Shown: positions 1 through 14,200 of the stretch, piece by piece
Layout: each line of letters begins with the position of its first letter
Numbering within the stretch: position 1 is the stretch's first letter
Origin: Ascaris suum
Lineage: Eukaryota > Nematoda > Chromadorea > Rhabditida > Ascarididae
Assembly: GCA_013433145.1 (NCBI GenBank)
Contig: CM024169.1
Coordinates: 11,106,817-11,170,816 of the forward strand
DNA length: 64,000 bases
Direction: 5' to 3'
Program-made: the position numbers and the translations under genes
The notes under the pieces: generated by a model
Database searches by the model: none
Told to the model about the DNA's origin: nothing
What the model saw: the letters and a program-made list of their open reading frames with translations, nothing else

Positions 1-3000
1 TGTTTCAGATTTCAGCCTTGCCCACAGACCATCTCAGAGTAAAATCTTCTCTGAGTTCATTGTCTTTTCCGCTGTGACTTCTCATCACTTTCGAAGGATG
101 ATGAAGTATTCTGAGATCTTATACCCATTTCCACGGAAAAGGTGTCGATGAGGATCAGATCTTATAAATGTCCTATACCATGAGTGAAGAGTGTTCTCAG
201 TCTCGCTTCAGTGCCCAACATCGATTAAGCAAATGCCTAATTTTAAGAAAAACCCATCTTACTTTAGTATAAATATTTTTCAGGCAATGCTAAAGGTCCA
301 TTGAATAAGGTCTATCGAATAAATAAAAATATTGCAACAGTGAGCAAGCATAATATGTTTATTTCTATGTTTATATTTTTGCGCATCAAAAACGAATATC
401 AGATTTGTTCAATTTGCTCATGAATTTCCATTTCATTATTTAGTTCTTCAAAATATTCCATTTTCGGTGGGTATTGAAATCAATGATGTAAAAAGTAAAA
501 AACGATGATAGGAATTCATTTGTAACATTCACATTGTTGATATTTCAACAAACGAATATGCTCCTAAAGGAAATAATCATAGTTCTATGATAGCAAAACA
601 ATTTCCTCACATTTGCTATTTGAAGTTATTTAGACTAGGGATTTTTTTCACTATTAGAGAACTAAGTATGTAAAATGTTTTGCAAAATCCACGATTGTAT
701 TATTATGTTTTCATTTTTTAAATGAAATAATATTCTTTGAAATTTTGAAACAATTACAAGCAAAATGTAATGTTCTTTCTTTTTAGAAAATGAAACTTTG
801 TATTTTCCTTTATCAGTGTTGATTACTTAGGTGGAAACTTTTTATGAAAAATCTGCGACAAAAAAATATCCAGCAATTTTCGTGGTTTCGTTTTCCTATA
901 GCATAAAGTTTGCAAGGGGTATCCCTTTTGGTGATATTCTACGATAGATTAAAAGCATCTACTTTCAAATACTTACATGATTTTCGTCTATTCCATTGCA
1001 GCACAAATATTAGAACACTTCGACTTTCGAAAGTATAGTTTTGTGAAATCTATCCGAAATGATGTAGCTGAGACTATAAAGCTACAAAGAATTTGTGACG
1101 TCAAGGAGATCAGAAATTATATAAGGTTACAATAGGAAACTTGCTTTTTCAATGCTGCTTATTTTTATCGAATGTAACTCATTTAGTTAAATGGCAAAAA
1201 GTCCTCAACCTTCAAGTTGTTTTAACTAGTCTCAATGTTGGTGCCTAAGTTACAGTATGCGGTGAAAAACTGAAGAACTAGGCAAAGTGATTTATGCAAA
1301 AAGGGGATATTTGCTTGAGAAGGAGGATTATGGGGCAATTAGAGTTGTTGGCCCGAAATATTTAAGTCTAGCGTGTAGGTGCACTGAAAATCTCAAATCT
1401 ACGTGCTTGAAGAGCCTCAAATATTTAAGTCCAAATATACGCGGAAAAGCCAGCGATGATATCATTGTCTTTGCTTAATTTCTCTAATCCGTCACATAAG
1501 GTGTTTTGCAGATTCCTATTGGAAATACCTGTTTCATTGAGGATAAAAAATGCGAACAAAGGTGTGGCCAACTTTAAGTCTGTGATATTTAGGCGATCAC
1601 TGCAAAACTTTTTCATGAGGAGCAAAGAGATGCAAAGACTTGTTGGTTTTTCTCACATCCCCGATTTTATTAGTGTGCTTTCGGCTAAGTGTAGCGATAA
1701 GTAACTGCCTTTGAGCTAATCGTTAACTTCAATGAGAAATTTTCTGCTTGAGGAAGTTTTAGACTTCTTAATTTCGTAAGAATTGAAAAGTTGAATTAGT
1801 ATTGGATGCTTAAGATGGAATTAGTTTATTCATTCGGGATCAACTTTTTTTTGTTGATTTCATAAGCGATTTTTTCATGTAATAATGCATTCCCATCTTC
1901 ATAATGATGATATTACGCAAGTAAAATTACTCATTTCAATAGTACTTAATTTTTTATGTGAGCAGTTGCACAGCAATCATTACGATTCATAAATGCGGTC
2001 ATTTTTAGGTGAATGAGTGAATATTCATCGATAATAGAAACTGCATTGAACCAATGAGAAGAAGCAATTCTTATTGCCGAGTCGCGAACTCTCTTCCACG
2101 ATTTCACCCTCATTATCTGAAAACATCTCTTGTAGAATATTCTGAAAGGAATTAATGCTCCCTAAAAGTTAGGAGAGATTTTATCAAATATGCAGATGTA
2201 TGTGAAAGCGTCTAAAACAATACGACAAGATTCTTAACTGAGAACGACTTAAAATTTAACTTCCATCGAACTTTCACAGCATAGCAATAAATCAACCATT
2301 TTCCATTGCTGTTTGCAATGATCGAGTATATGGCTCAAGATGGAAAGCAACTTGCGCTTTTGATTATGAATTTATTACTGCAAAACTGAATAAATATTAC
2401 AACGATGCAAATCGTCATGAATTTCTTAGGCTTCTAAAGCAGAACTTCTGGAATGGCAAGTAGCATACTGATATGTGTGCTAAAGTTATTAAAGCTTTGT
2501 TCATGTAATCTATCATCTATGCAACGTGTTTGTCGAATTTTCGTTTTTCATAGGACTGTGTATTAGTATTTTAAAAAATGCCAATAAAGTATTTGTGAAG
2601 TAAAAAGAACCTCGAGGTTAGAAATATTCATAAGACTGTCGAACTAAACAAATTATCTTCCATTCAGTTTAAATGTGAATTTTCTAAGGTGCAAGAGACG
2701 CTGATCCATTTTTTCTCAGTAGGTGAGAGCATTTAGTAAGTGAAAATTTGAATTGTTTGACTTCGTTCCGTTCAAATCACCTTCGATGTGAAGCGAGTAC
2801 CATGCTAGCATCAAAAGATGTGGCATCAGCGAAAGAGTGACAGCAATCCTCGCTATATGCGATAATGAAAGTGCACTTGGTTGGAATATGGCCTTATGAT
2901 GCCCTAATGGTGCGAGGCGTCTCTTTTGTAACGAGCCAAGGGTCGGGAAAGATCACAAACAACATTTATAACGATAAACTCAAGCCAATATGCTGAGCTA

Positions 3001-6000
3001 GAGAGGAATGCTATACTGGAAATTCAGTCACAAACGTGAAGTCGACATCTTCATTTGGCTCTTACATCACGGTCCACTATATGGCACATCGAAAAAGGCT
3101 CATCCGCCTCCCACTGAGAGGCCCACGCAAATATTGATGAGCCATTTGGACAGCTGCCATTGATTTTTGAATAACAAATCAACCAGAGGTTAAATCGGGC
3201 ATTCCACATGCAGCACTTAACTATTTCATTCGTCACTAATGTCCTCCATTTAGCTTGCTTGCCAAAGTTCTCTAAATTTTCGAGTGATGTTTCTCCACTC
3301 TCTAAGACAGCATGATAGACTGAAGTGAAGGAAGGCGTGATGGAATGTCATTACTCGTTCATAACTTTTTTTAGAGATAATCAAAGATGCTCGACTTGGC
3401 TCACCTTTTCTCTTTGAACCTCTGAGTATATCTTGGAAACGATTGATCTCATTTTGCAGGCCCGTTCGTTTCTTGTAAAGGTTGCTGCAACTAATTACAG
3501 GTAAGATCGCTTCTTTCTTTGCTCTCTTCACTTTCAAGTGTGAAGAGGAAAGGTTTGTATCAAATGATAGAAATTAGTATTTCTTTTCCGTCGTCCACTC
3601 ACATGTCGTCCTCAGCTTCGTTAGATGCCTACTCCTCAATTCCGAAAGGTCGAGAAATGCATCGCAAGCATAAACCCTGTGAAGTTGTTCGCATTATCAA
3701 TTCCTTCTTCGATCTACCGTTATTGCTTAACTTAACGCGCTGCTGCCTCATTTCAGTAAAGCTGTTCCAATTTCCATCTTTACGTATATTTATCGTTCTT
3801 TATGACAGCTGTTTTCCTTTGCAAATACTCTCAATGAACATATGATTGAATACATACGCAATGAAAGTTTCATCATTTAAATGAACAGCTTTTTTCGGCT
3901 TTGATGCTTTTCACCTCAAAATCACAAACCTTTATACATTTATCGAAGTTAATTTGCTGGAACATCTACCAACCTCCATAGTGACCATAAATTTTTATTT
4001 CTACAACGCTTTAAGAGGAAAATTTCCATCTGGAAAATCTATTGAGTTATGACCTTGATGTGTTTTTGTTGATGTCCCTTATTGAGGTGATGGCAGAAAA
4101 CGTTGAGGAGGACAACACTTTCAATCGCATAGAAAATCAAACCTTATGTAACTTAACGAATTGAATAGTGGTTCGTTATTTCGTATCATTGCAATGCTCT
4201 TCCTGAAATATCACCATTGAGTTTATAATCAAAAAAAAAAATTACTGAGTAGAAGTTTCAATGATCACTATTGTTCTCAATGGCTGCTAATAAGATAAAT
4301 TTTAAAAGAGATTTCAATGAGAAATTTTGTCATTTAATTCAACACATTTCACTGCTCTCAAAACCTTTCTGATACACACCTTTTTGATTAATGGAAGAGA
4401 ATGCTTCCTTTGTGCAGAATCAGTTGAGCGCTTCCTCTCGTTTGAAAGTTACTACAGTACGCATTCTCACTGAATATGAGCACTTTATTTGCTCCACTGT
4501 TTAAAAAAAAAAAGAAGAATAACTCTGATTGAAGAACATGAAATCGCTATATGGGCAGCAATTTATCAGGTCTTATCTGCTGGGAAGAATGATTGCTTGC
4601 AAGGTTTTATTTAATTGTGTAGTTGTGCAAGTGTTTATGTGCGATTTCATATTTAGGCATAATACGTTTGTTTGCACAGGTACTTTTTCACTTGAGAATA
4701 CCAAGGGCGTCCACGAGACCAGAATATGCAGCATCACGCAATGGAGTTTTCGTATGGTCAAAGAACGACCATTAAGGCAAGCGACCTAATTTATCATCAT
4801 CAAATCAATCTCACTGATCACTTTCAGAGAGAATTAACTAATGAAGCCATTGTCAAAGTTTGCTGATCTCAGTACTTCAGAAAGCAATGGTCCCTTGGTC
4901 CTGGAGACGATTAAAAACTCCGATTATTCTGTGCAGGGAAGGGGATTAGGCACCGATGTTAGGTTATGACAGCGATTTGGTATGGAAGAAGTAGAACCAG
5001 TGACCTTGCTGCTCCCATCATACAAAAAAATTCATTTCATCCTACCCAGTCCCCGACATTTCCAAAACAGCCTCAGTGATCGATGACACTTTAGTTCATT
5101 GCAGAAATTCATTATTTTTTCATTGCCAAACATGAGTGCACCGCGCAAAAATTATGGAAGAACTCTCTGAAAAGTATTTCAAAGCAACTTTGTCCCATCT
5201 ATTACATACAGCATCCCGAATCACCAGATAATAAATAAGACAAAGGAAACTCGGCAGGATTTACTCTTCCAAATAACGTTCGACGAAATATTATAATCTT
5301 TCCATAACTTTCGCGATTGTCAAATCTGAACTCTTCAAAAGCGCTGAACTAACGAATAAGATACAACGAATAGCATATGGTATCTGTCAGTGGCTGCAGG
5401 CTATTTTTCTTCAGGAACGTTAAAGAAAACCATCAAAACGCACTCCCTCGTCAACACCCATCATAGTCTCCGAAGCTACGATTGAATTTGGCGTTTCGAT
5501 CACATCTGGATAGTGAATCTGAATCTAATAGAAGCCCTAAAAATTTTCCATGCAAGACAGGTCTATAAGCTGCTGACCATATCATCTGAACTAACAAATG
5601 CATGTACGAACATACTGTTCACTGAATGGGGCAAGTGAAGCGATGAGTGGAAGCAATATGACCGCGTGACACATCATTGCCACAAAGAGTGATAGCAATG
5701 CCAATCGGACCCCTAACAAAAGAATTAGTAGAGGTATGGCGTTTATGAGGTGTTTAAGCACCGCCTCAAATATCCTTCCGGATTGCGATATTTCAATCCG
5801 AATAATATGGAAGCAATCGTGAAATAAATGAGCAACTTAATTAATGTTCATAGTACAAGTGAAACTTTGATAAAAGATTTGCGTTGGCGCATCCTGATCG
5901 AGCATCTCGTCATCAGAACAATTTCTCTACTGCAATTACACATATTTGTTCGCAAATGTTCACATTTGCATATTAAAAAGAAAAAAGTTTGCACGTTATT

Positions 6001-9000
6001 GTTCAACGTAATCAAATACGGCAGTGAAAATTTCATTAGAGAACGTTGAGTGTTTCCGTCATGTAATCCCTATGTCAAAGGGAGGAAAAAAAATTTTATC
6101 ATCAAAGAACTTTTTGCATCATATAACGCAAGCGAATTAGTTTCTTTCAATCCGAATTGACATATATATCGCATTGAATCATTTCATGTGACCGCCCACT
6201 TCTCGATACACTTTTAGGAACGTCAACTTTATTGCATCCTGAAGCGATGAGTTGCATTCCCTCCTGTAGGCGTGAAAATTGCACAATTACAAGTTAGATA
6301 TTTGTGTATTTTGCTCACTCTCTGCGAGGGAATTGACAATGAGAGCAATAGATGCGTGATCGTGAGCAGGAAATCGTCTCAAACAAGATCGTTCAATAAA
6401 TGAAGTGAAATGTTCCTGCTGATGAAGCGAAATATTTCTATCGCGGAATCGACTCTTGTGAAGCAGGATTTGCCGCTTGGAGCGTTGCCATCCATAAATA
6501 AATCTCGTTCGTAACGCTCTGCGGAAGCGTATAATATTGACCATAGAGTTCATACAGTACGTCTGACAGACTGATAAGATGTTCATCTTTTCGAGCACTG
6601 TTTTCGTTTCGAATAACTCATGTACCGAATTAAAACCATCATGTAATGTACACTGTCTTGAGGAAGATCATTTCAACCATTTTCCAGGCATTCGTTGTTG
6701 ATTCCGAATATAGCACATTTTTATAGTATTCGTCGTGAATATGGTAGCCGTTGCTCAAACAATATTGCAAGGAATGCTTTTGACCACTAAATTTAAAATG
6801 AGATCAACAGTGAGAATCGCTGCTTTGCACAAATGGCGACATTCATTTAGACGAGTCGAATATTGCGATTCGATTGCAGAAAAAACAGTAAACGAAATGA
6901 CGCTCTGAGCGAACAGTTATGAATTGAGTACAGAGTGGAATAACTACCTTAATTTCTAAGCGGAATGTTCATCCAAATGAGAATGGTTTGTCCATTTTAA
7001 AGAAGAATTGACGAGGCCAGATTTTTTTTTACATAGAACTTGAGTTTTCGTGACCAAGGTTTTCCTTGCAGACCATGTAAGAGGCTTTTGGATGATCGGG
7101 ATATACAAGTTTGGCCTGAATTCTCATATTTAAACGAAACACCTAATTGCTTTGAACAAAATTTAGAACATGGTGAAAGTGATCCACGACAAAGCCGAAC
7201 TGTATCGGGTTCAGAAGTCGTTAGGCATGCAGTGACTCACTAGCGCATCTTTGACGAGTACCTCGGAATTTCTACCAATGCAGCAGGTGAGACCACTCGG
7301 GCGACAACTTTTGCTGAGATGACGAGTGGTTTCTTCAGCGAAGGTGAAATGAATGCAAAGTTCCAGGAATGGGAGATATAATGCAAAATATTAAATCTGT
7401 ACTTAGCGACGATGAGATCGCCTTTGTGCTAACAGTGATGTTTTGCGGCCTCAATTGAGTGAAAGCTTGTTAGTGAGTTTGCTGATCGGCTACAGAACAA
7501 AGCGAGCGCTAGAAGATCTGTTGAACATCATTGTAACAAGCTTTGCCAGATTTAAGTGCAACGGCTCTACATTTTTTTGTCACAGTAGCGGTATTCAGTG
7601 CTTCCAGTCCTCACTTCTCCTCCTCCACCTTTTCTCCCCGCTGCCCCTTCCCCTCGTGGTCAGCTATACAGATGTGGATCGTAGGGTTTGTGCTTTTGAG
7701 GTATTGTTCATCTGGTCAAATGAAGAAACACTTACCTGTGAAACCACCAGCATTGTAATTATTGGCTCCGGGGTTTCGCCGGAGGGGGTTTTTCTAAACT
7801 GTCGACGCCGTTTACAAAGGGGCACGAAGGGGCTAGTTTCCCACTGAAAAATATGTGGTCTAGGCACACTCTCACCCACATCAGCGAACTCTTCGTGCCC
7901 TTAAATGGCGGAAGATAGTGTGTTTCAACAACGACCTTAAATATGCTGTAATGAAGTGTTCAATTTTGAAATGATATCATACCCGGATGTGTGCATAAAT
8001 GACGACTTGCAAATAAAGAGGGAGAAGTAGTTCCTTGTTAGTCATCATCCCGCGTTCTCGCTACATCAAAAACTACAGTTACTAAGGCCTTCCCTATTCG
8101 TCTTTCTGTTTCTTTCAACTAGAGATTTACCGCAGAGGTTCGAACGGGGTTTCAGTGGACAACCGGATCTACTGCTCGAAAAATGCCCTTCTCTCGACCC
8201 TTGCCGCTTTATCGCTCCATGAAATTTGCCTTCTGAAGTTCATGAATTCCAACCCTGCAAAAGGCAAAAGTTTGTTATGGAAATTACATTGTCTTACGTA
8301 TTTGCACAATTAGAATATTTTAATTTTATGCTACGATAATCGCCATGTTCCCGAATTGTCGCAAATTCAAAAACTCATGACCTCTGTCACAAGGAAGCCT
8401 CCCTCATTAGTGCTGATCTTCGAAGGTAACATTAGAAATATTTCGTTTATGGCTTCAAAATTGCATCTTTCTTTGAAGCGTTGGCGAAAAATCTAAAAAT
8501 TACCTTTCATAGCGAATGGCAGTCGAACTTAGTCTTAAAGATAGGCAGAAAATAATTGTATTACTTCGGTACTTGGGAAATATTCTGTTCTGGAAATAGC
8601 CCGTTATGGAAATAGAACCGGCGGTCATATTTACGATCGCAAGGATTATTCTCTAAAAGTACTCCTTATTTCTCAACATATATAACACTTCTCTATTTGC
8701 AACCTCTAAAGACCGATGTTCACACATTTTTTAGGGGAATTAGGCGGAGGGAACATGTAGTTTCGAATACCTTTGTACTAACGATGCTAAGTTATTATGA
8801 GTAGTGAGGCTAGCTAGAGAATAATGTTGGAGGAAAAAAACACACAAAAATGATGCCATTCAATTGCAGCAACCAATTACTTCATCTTTCTCAGTTATGA
8901 AAATTTGCTCTCAAATGTAAAATCAGTAGAACGAAATGACACAAAATTGACGTTTATTTATGCATGCAAATAACAACAAAAACTGTGCAATTAGTCACAA

Positions 9001-9044
9001 AATTCTTATTTTTCTCGACGTTACTTAAATATTCGTATTAGAAT
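1..9044. other. Intergenic or unassigned stretch, no supported gene
   Basis: Both strands are broken by frequent stops. The longest open frames are 50-130 codons, low in complexity or without any recognisable domain, and none is framed by convincing splice sites or paired with a neighbouring exon. I saw no Gly-X-Y, zinc-finger, kinase or transporter signature. The stretch may contain introns or exons too short to recognise by eye, or decayed repeats. A somewhat GC-richer patch lies at about 7600-7850. Confidence 0.5.
8953..8958 (-). promoter_or_regulatory. Candidate polyadenylation signal (AATAAA)
   Basis: On the minus strand an AATAAA hexamer lies about 87 bases beyond the TAA stop of the small two-exon model ending at 9045. 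The position suits a 3' end signal for that model. AATAAA is common by chance in AT-rich DNA, so it is supporting evidence only. Confidence 0.35.
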
Positions 9045-10299
9045 TTACAATTTATCTTTCAGCAATAATGCTTCATCTTTATAGCCATCTTGCAAAAATT
9101 TAGGACATGTTTCGATGAACTCTTTTGTAAATCCATCACGACCGAACACTGAATAAATTATCGCTCTTCTCTCCATAGAGTCTTTGTCGTATTCACCAAC
9201 TACCTGTTAATATGCATTATCAGAGTGATAATTTTCAATGAATTCAATCCCAACGATATAATAGCCAAACCTTTTTCAAGTCTTTTCATAATACTTTTCA
9301 TTAAGCTTAGGAAAATAAATTTTGAATCAAAAAATGATGCCACAAAGTGAAAAATAGATTCTCATCTTCAATTTCTTCAAAAGCCGCATTTTCAGTAATC
9401 AATCTTCATATATTAGTGTCAGTAACAATTGTGTCCCCATATCGCATTCTAAAAAGCGAACTAACGATGAACATCTTCATCTTTTTCGTACAATTATTCT
9501 TTTCTGTTCTAGCAAGCATTTTTGACAAATTAATCGTCCATTGCAAAAAGGAAACAGTATTAGAGAAAGAGTAGTGAGCAAGAACGTCGTTAAGGCACTC
9601 TAAAGACCAGTCGGCTAAGCAGCAAGATGCAAATAACATAGATTTCTGGCTTCTAGAGAGCAAAAATGAGTGACATTGCTACGGTAAATGATTTCACTTC
9701 TACTGTACCGTTTGTTAATTCGATAAGCGCTTCGCAACTCTTGACTATGGAAACCCCCCATTTGTCGCAAGGTCTGAACGCTTCAAGCATCGAAATGTAG
9801 TGCAAAACATTGACCGAGGTCATAGATTTCGATATAGTTTTAATTAGCGGCATTTTGCTGAAGTATTAGTACAGAGAGTAAAGCAATAATATAGGCCACA
9901 CTTTTGATGACGGTATTTAGGCCAAATATAGGAAGGACTCGCCGATCGCGTAGGTGTGTAGGCGAACAGCAAAGTGCTAGGTTTTACAAGGGTACACATC
10001 TCACTGAATATTCTAAGAAAAAGTCAAAAAACTGCATATAAATATTTCAATGTTTTTCATTAATTTCGAGAAACAGAAGAATCTTTTCAGTCTTCTAGTA
10101 ACATTCCTGCTCGATACTCGAATCATCCAATAACGATCAATAGCATCATCTCATCCCATAACAACATATCCAAAGAAGTCCTCTTCCAACGACTCGTCAT
10201 TACAACATTTTATCAAATGCACACGCCGAATGAGACGCTTACTTGCTCCATTGTGAGACCACTAAGCTCAGAAAGTGCGACCACTGCTGTCATTGGCAT
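9045..10299 (-). CDS. Hypothetical small protein, two candidate exons
   Basis: I do not recognise this protein. Two minus-strand segments look like exons: 10243-10299, preceded by TTTCAG and followed by a GTAAGC donor; and 9045-9203, preceded by TTAACAG and ending in a TAA stop. Both are in phase 0, and joined they read 71 codons from the ATG that directly follows the first acceptor. The product would be charged and soluble-looking, with a C-terminal helical stretch ending KDEALLLKDKL, no signal peptide and no membrane segment. The ATG after an acceptor could be a trans-spliced start, or the first segment could be an internal exon of a longer gene whose earlier exons I cannot identify. The roughly 1 kb between the exons shows no clear further exon. 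Alternative: chance splice-like signals around a 52-codon open frame. Confidence 0.4.
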
Positions 10300-10856
10300 C
10301 TGAAATTTGCGAAAACGCTCTGCTAAACGTTAATGCGTCATTTTATTGCAACGATGAAAACCGGAAAACAAATCACAAAATCATCGTTGTATAGCAAATT
10401 TACTATTGTCTGCAAGGATGAAAGATGCAGTGTACGGCCTAAACTTTTTTTCTTCTTCAAATCGGTTAGATATGCACAAAAACTCAACGATATACTGGAT
10501 GGGCGCTAGTGCGCTTATCATCATTTGAAATAAAGTCATGAAAATTTACAGTTGAATTGAAATTTTGCTTCATTATCGCTTTCGGTAACGTTCCACCTGA
10601 GATGTGAATTCCCCTCGAAAACTTCAGTGATGCTCGAAATGGTTATTTCTCGAGTTTTTCACTTCAGTTTGACTTGTTTAGCCTCATTATTCTAAAGGAT
10701 AGCTGAAACTAATTCTGATGCCATTATTCCAACCGTAATTATAAAATGACAGGTACTTCTTTGAACATTTTCGAAGGCCTATGGCGATTTCCAAATTTTA
10801 TTCGATTCTGAGATGCTAAAATGCAGGCGTGTCTTATCATCTCAAGGTGATCTCTT

Positions 10857-11256
10857 TTATGCTTTCACACTTGCGGGTGCTGAAGTTCTGAAAATTTGCG
10901 CTTTTTTCCTTGAAAAAAAAAATAATTGGCACGAAATCAGTCGCCGTTGTTAGAAGCGAATCAAAATCTAAAGGGTAATTCGAGAATTCCTTGGTTATTT
11001 CTAACTGGTTCGTTCTGAAGTCAAGCAATAACTGCGAATTTCGGCAAAAAAGAATCACACACACACACGCTGCAAATTTAGCGGCCTTTATTGCACAGAC
11101 GAATTCCTCCTCGCATTTGGCTATTTCGATGGTGACATGTCCATGTTCAAGCGCACACAGCAAAACGCCGTTAACAATTATAACAACGATCATGAATATG
11201 CAACTGGCTGCGATAGACGCCATCACCAGTACTGTCGGGTCGACGACCTTATCCAT
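10857..11256 (-). CDS. Putative small membrane protein, tentative model
   Basis: A minus-strand ATG at 11254-11256 lies eight bases after a TTCCTTACAG acceptor, a layout that fits either trans-splicing or an ordinary acceptor. The frame opens with MDKVVDPTVLV, runs into a hydrophobic stretch of about 25 residues (about residues 9-33), then a Glu-rich segment ending CEEEF, then a second Ala/Cys/Val-rich hydrophobic patch. It stays open to a stop at 10837. A weak GTTAGA donor (exon 11006-11256) could join a tiny last exon 10857-10887 (after TTTTCAG, stop TAA), giving 93 aa. This splice is a guess. The layout of a short cytoplasmic tail, one membrane span and an acidic segment recalls the N-terminal domain of cuticle collagens, but no Gly-X-Y exon follows, so I do not call it collagen. 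It could also be the 5' end of the gene at 9045-10299. Confidence 0.28.
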
Positions 11257-11264
11257 TTGCTGAC

Positions 11265-14200
11265 CTGTAAGGAACAGATGACGCTTCTTCCAATAATACC
11301 ATAAAACTTCTCTTGGCCGTGCTAGAGCAATAGATTTCTGTTTTTCCATGACGCAGCAGCAGATGGTTGGCATTCCAGGAAGAGGGTTTGTACTACAGGA
11401 AATCAATTTCCTTATTTACGCTTATTTTCGCATGAAATCAATTTACGCTGCAGGAAATCAATATACGCTTATTTCATCAATTTATCATTCCAAATGAAAT
11501 CCATGGAGTATTATTAGGCTTCTAGCCACATAACATTTTAGCGACAGCCATTTTGCGTATGATGAGTTCATCAAAGCAGTTATCTTGAAATTGGTTATCA
11601 ACACCACTGCCATGTGAATTTGCACTGATAGAAGTTGAAATCTCATGATTAATCGTCTATTTTTTTCAGCAATATTTTTTCAAAATTATTCAATACAATG
11701 GTCCATGCTGTTCAATTCACGAAATTTATACTCTTTCGAATCTGCTACACTTTTCAAATTGCTTGAAAAAAAAAAACTTTTTGCAGTGACCTTTTAATTT
11801 CATTCACATGTATAGAACGCTATAAATTTCGTTGTGCTGTCGCTATATCGTCTATGATGACATGGACTGATGATCAGTTAAAGATGTAAACTAAAATCTT
11901 TTCTGTTGTAAAATGACGCTCGTAAGAAGTTGTGTTAGGATATGGCCGAATGCAACTGTTATCATAGAATCTTGCTGGTCGTTCCTTCCTAAATAACTGA
12001 ATATCTTTCTGTTCACTCTATTCTTTGTCCTCTCACTTAGGTCTCTTCCTTGAAACGCCACTGTTTAGACGTATAATCTAAGCGATAGTTACCCTGGTGC
12101 CTGTTCATTTTGGCACACCGTCATAGACGCTTGGAACTGCAATTACGAGTTCACGGCAATGAAATTAGCTATGCTGCGATGCCAAACGAGGAAATATAAT
12201 CGATTTATGCGGACACAATATGTAGTTTATTATATTTGCAAATTAGTGATAGTATAAAAAGCGTTATTTTAGCGCATAACTTAAAAGGTTTAGAAAAATA
12301 TGAATAACGAAATAGAGTACGAAAGAACGTCTGCTTACAGGTGGTTCGAAACGAGAGACCGCCCACTGCAAGTTGGATATGAAATAAATAAATCAAATAA
12401 ATTGAATCGGCACATTATGAGATAAAATATTTTGCATGAATTGGGCAATATATTTATGTTTTGAGAATTTCAAACTTTTAAAGAGTTCACCTCTGTAGAA
12501 AATTCAAATTTCGAAAGCAATTGCTCGCTCATTTGCATATATTATGCTTTTGCATGCGAGTGTTAATTTTTGCCTTGTTGTTCACACCAATCGGCAAAAA
12601 ATTCGATTATTGACATTATTGACATTACTATCCCGTCGACTACGCGTGACATCGAAGTTGATATAGGAAATTTCTTCGACGAAAATAAATAAAAGTAAGT
12701 CAGTATATTCTCGATCATTCGTACCACCAACTCTCTCTAAGATTTCAGTTCGTTAAAAGGTCAAAACCGCAAAGCCAAAGCCAACCATGCCTCTGTTTCT
12801 TTAATTTAATGAATTCGTCCGCGTGTATGGATTATTGAAGCGCTATGAAAATTTTTGAAGAGAAGTTTTGAAAAAATTTCGAGCTTCAATACAGGAGATG
12901 AAAATGAGCATGGAAGTTAACTCCACATGGCTTATTCAAGGTACAACTATAGTTTGGCTAACGCTAGCAGGAAACAGATGTGTACACTCTTACGACCAAT
13001 ATTTCACAATTAAATGAAATAGAAATGAAAGCCCATCAACGATCACGGTTTTTCATCTAGTCCTGTTGCCGTGAGAACAAAAATTTCTGATTAATTCGAC
13101 GCAGAAGACGACTTTTCGTAATTTCACAGAGGAGGAATTTAGAAGAAACGATCGCATTGACGAGCACACGTTTATGTAGTTGTAGAGTGATTTCAGCTGC
13201 TAAAGCCGATTTCGCTTGCATAAACACAAGTAGATTTGCGCAAATTTTAAGTATGAAGCTACGTTCGAATAAACGAATTTCGTTCGAGGTTTTTTGATCT
13301 CATACGACAAGATTCGGTCATGGGAAAATGCGACGGGTTATTAGACACCTGGAGACGCAAAATCTGAAGTGCATCTTGAGGAAGCAACTCACGGTATTGC
13401 AACTATGCTCCTCTCATTCAGTAGTTGGTTGCTGTTCAAATGGCCGTTTTTCCCAACTCTCATTTTTCATCCTTACTCTTTTGGACTCGAATCTTTTCTT
13501 ACGTTTCACTCATCGTTCTCACTCTTCATCAGCGTTTATGTTCATCACTTTCATTACTGTGTGTTAGAACTGCTTTCATATACGTGTCAATAAAATGCTA
13601 CAATCCTAGTCCAGTTGTGCGGCATCAGATCTCGTTTTATTGATTTATGGTAATTTATCTGTGCTCACGCCTAAAGCAATCACATCATATCATCGTTGGA
13701 AGGGATGTTATGGTTTGATTATCGAAACTTATGGGGTCGTATGATTACAATGCTAAAAAAGCTCTCATGAGCCTAACTGGCAAACCTGGGATGGGCCAAG
13801 CATGAGATCGATGAAACTTAGTTGAAGAAAAAAGAAACAAATAGCCGACCTTCCATCAAATCAGGGTAGTTTATTCATTGAAAGTCCTCTGAGTTGTTTA
13901 TTACCGCCTGAAGCAGTTTCAAGTGCAGCTGCAAGGTTTCGGCACTAAACCCAAAACACCATCACTATTCAGTGGCTATATGAACTCAACGACGGCGTAT
14001 GCTGACATTGCCGTTTCCGAAATGCAAAGGTGGCATTAATGGTTAATTCATAGAAATCCAAAGAATTTATTTGCGGACATATCAAATGAGCGGTCGTTCA
14101 ACATCTCGTTTCCGTTAGGATCGATCGGACAATGTGTTGTGCTCCATTTCAACGCAATTAATGTAAACATGATGAACTGTACATTAGATTTGCAATGTAT

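Noticed and set aside
4940..4975. TTAGGC telomere-like hexamer
   Set aside because: Single isolated occurrences only (also near 8739); no array.
10837..11406. N-terminal domain of a second cuticle collagen
   Set aside because: It has a membrane span followed by an acidic segment, but no Gly-X-Y exon follows on the minus strand and spacing of the conserved residues does not fit.
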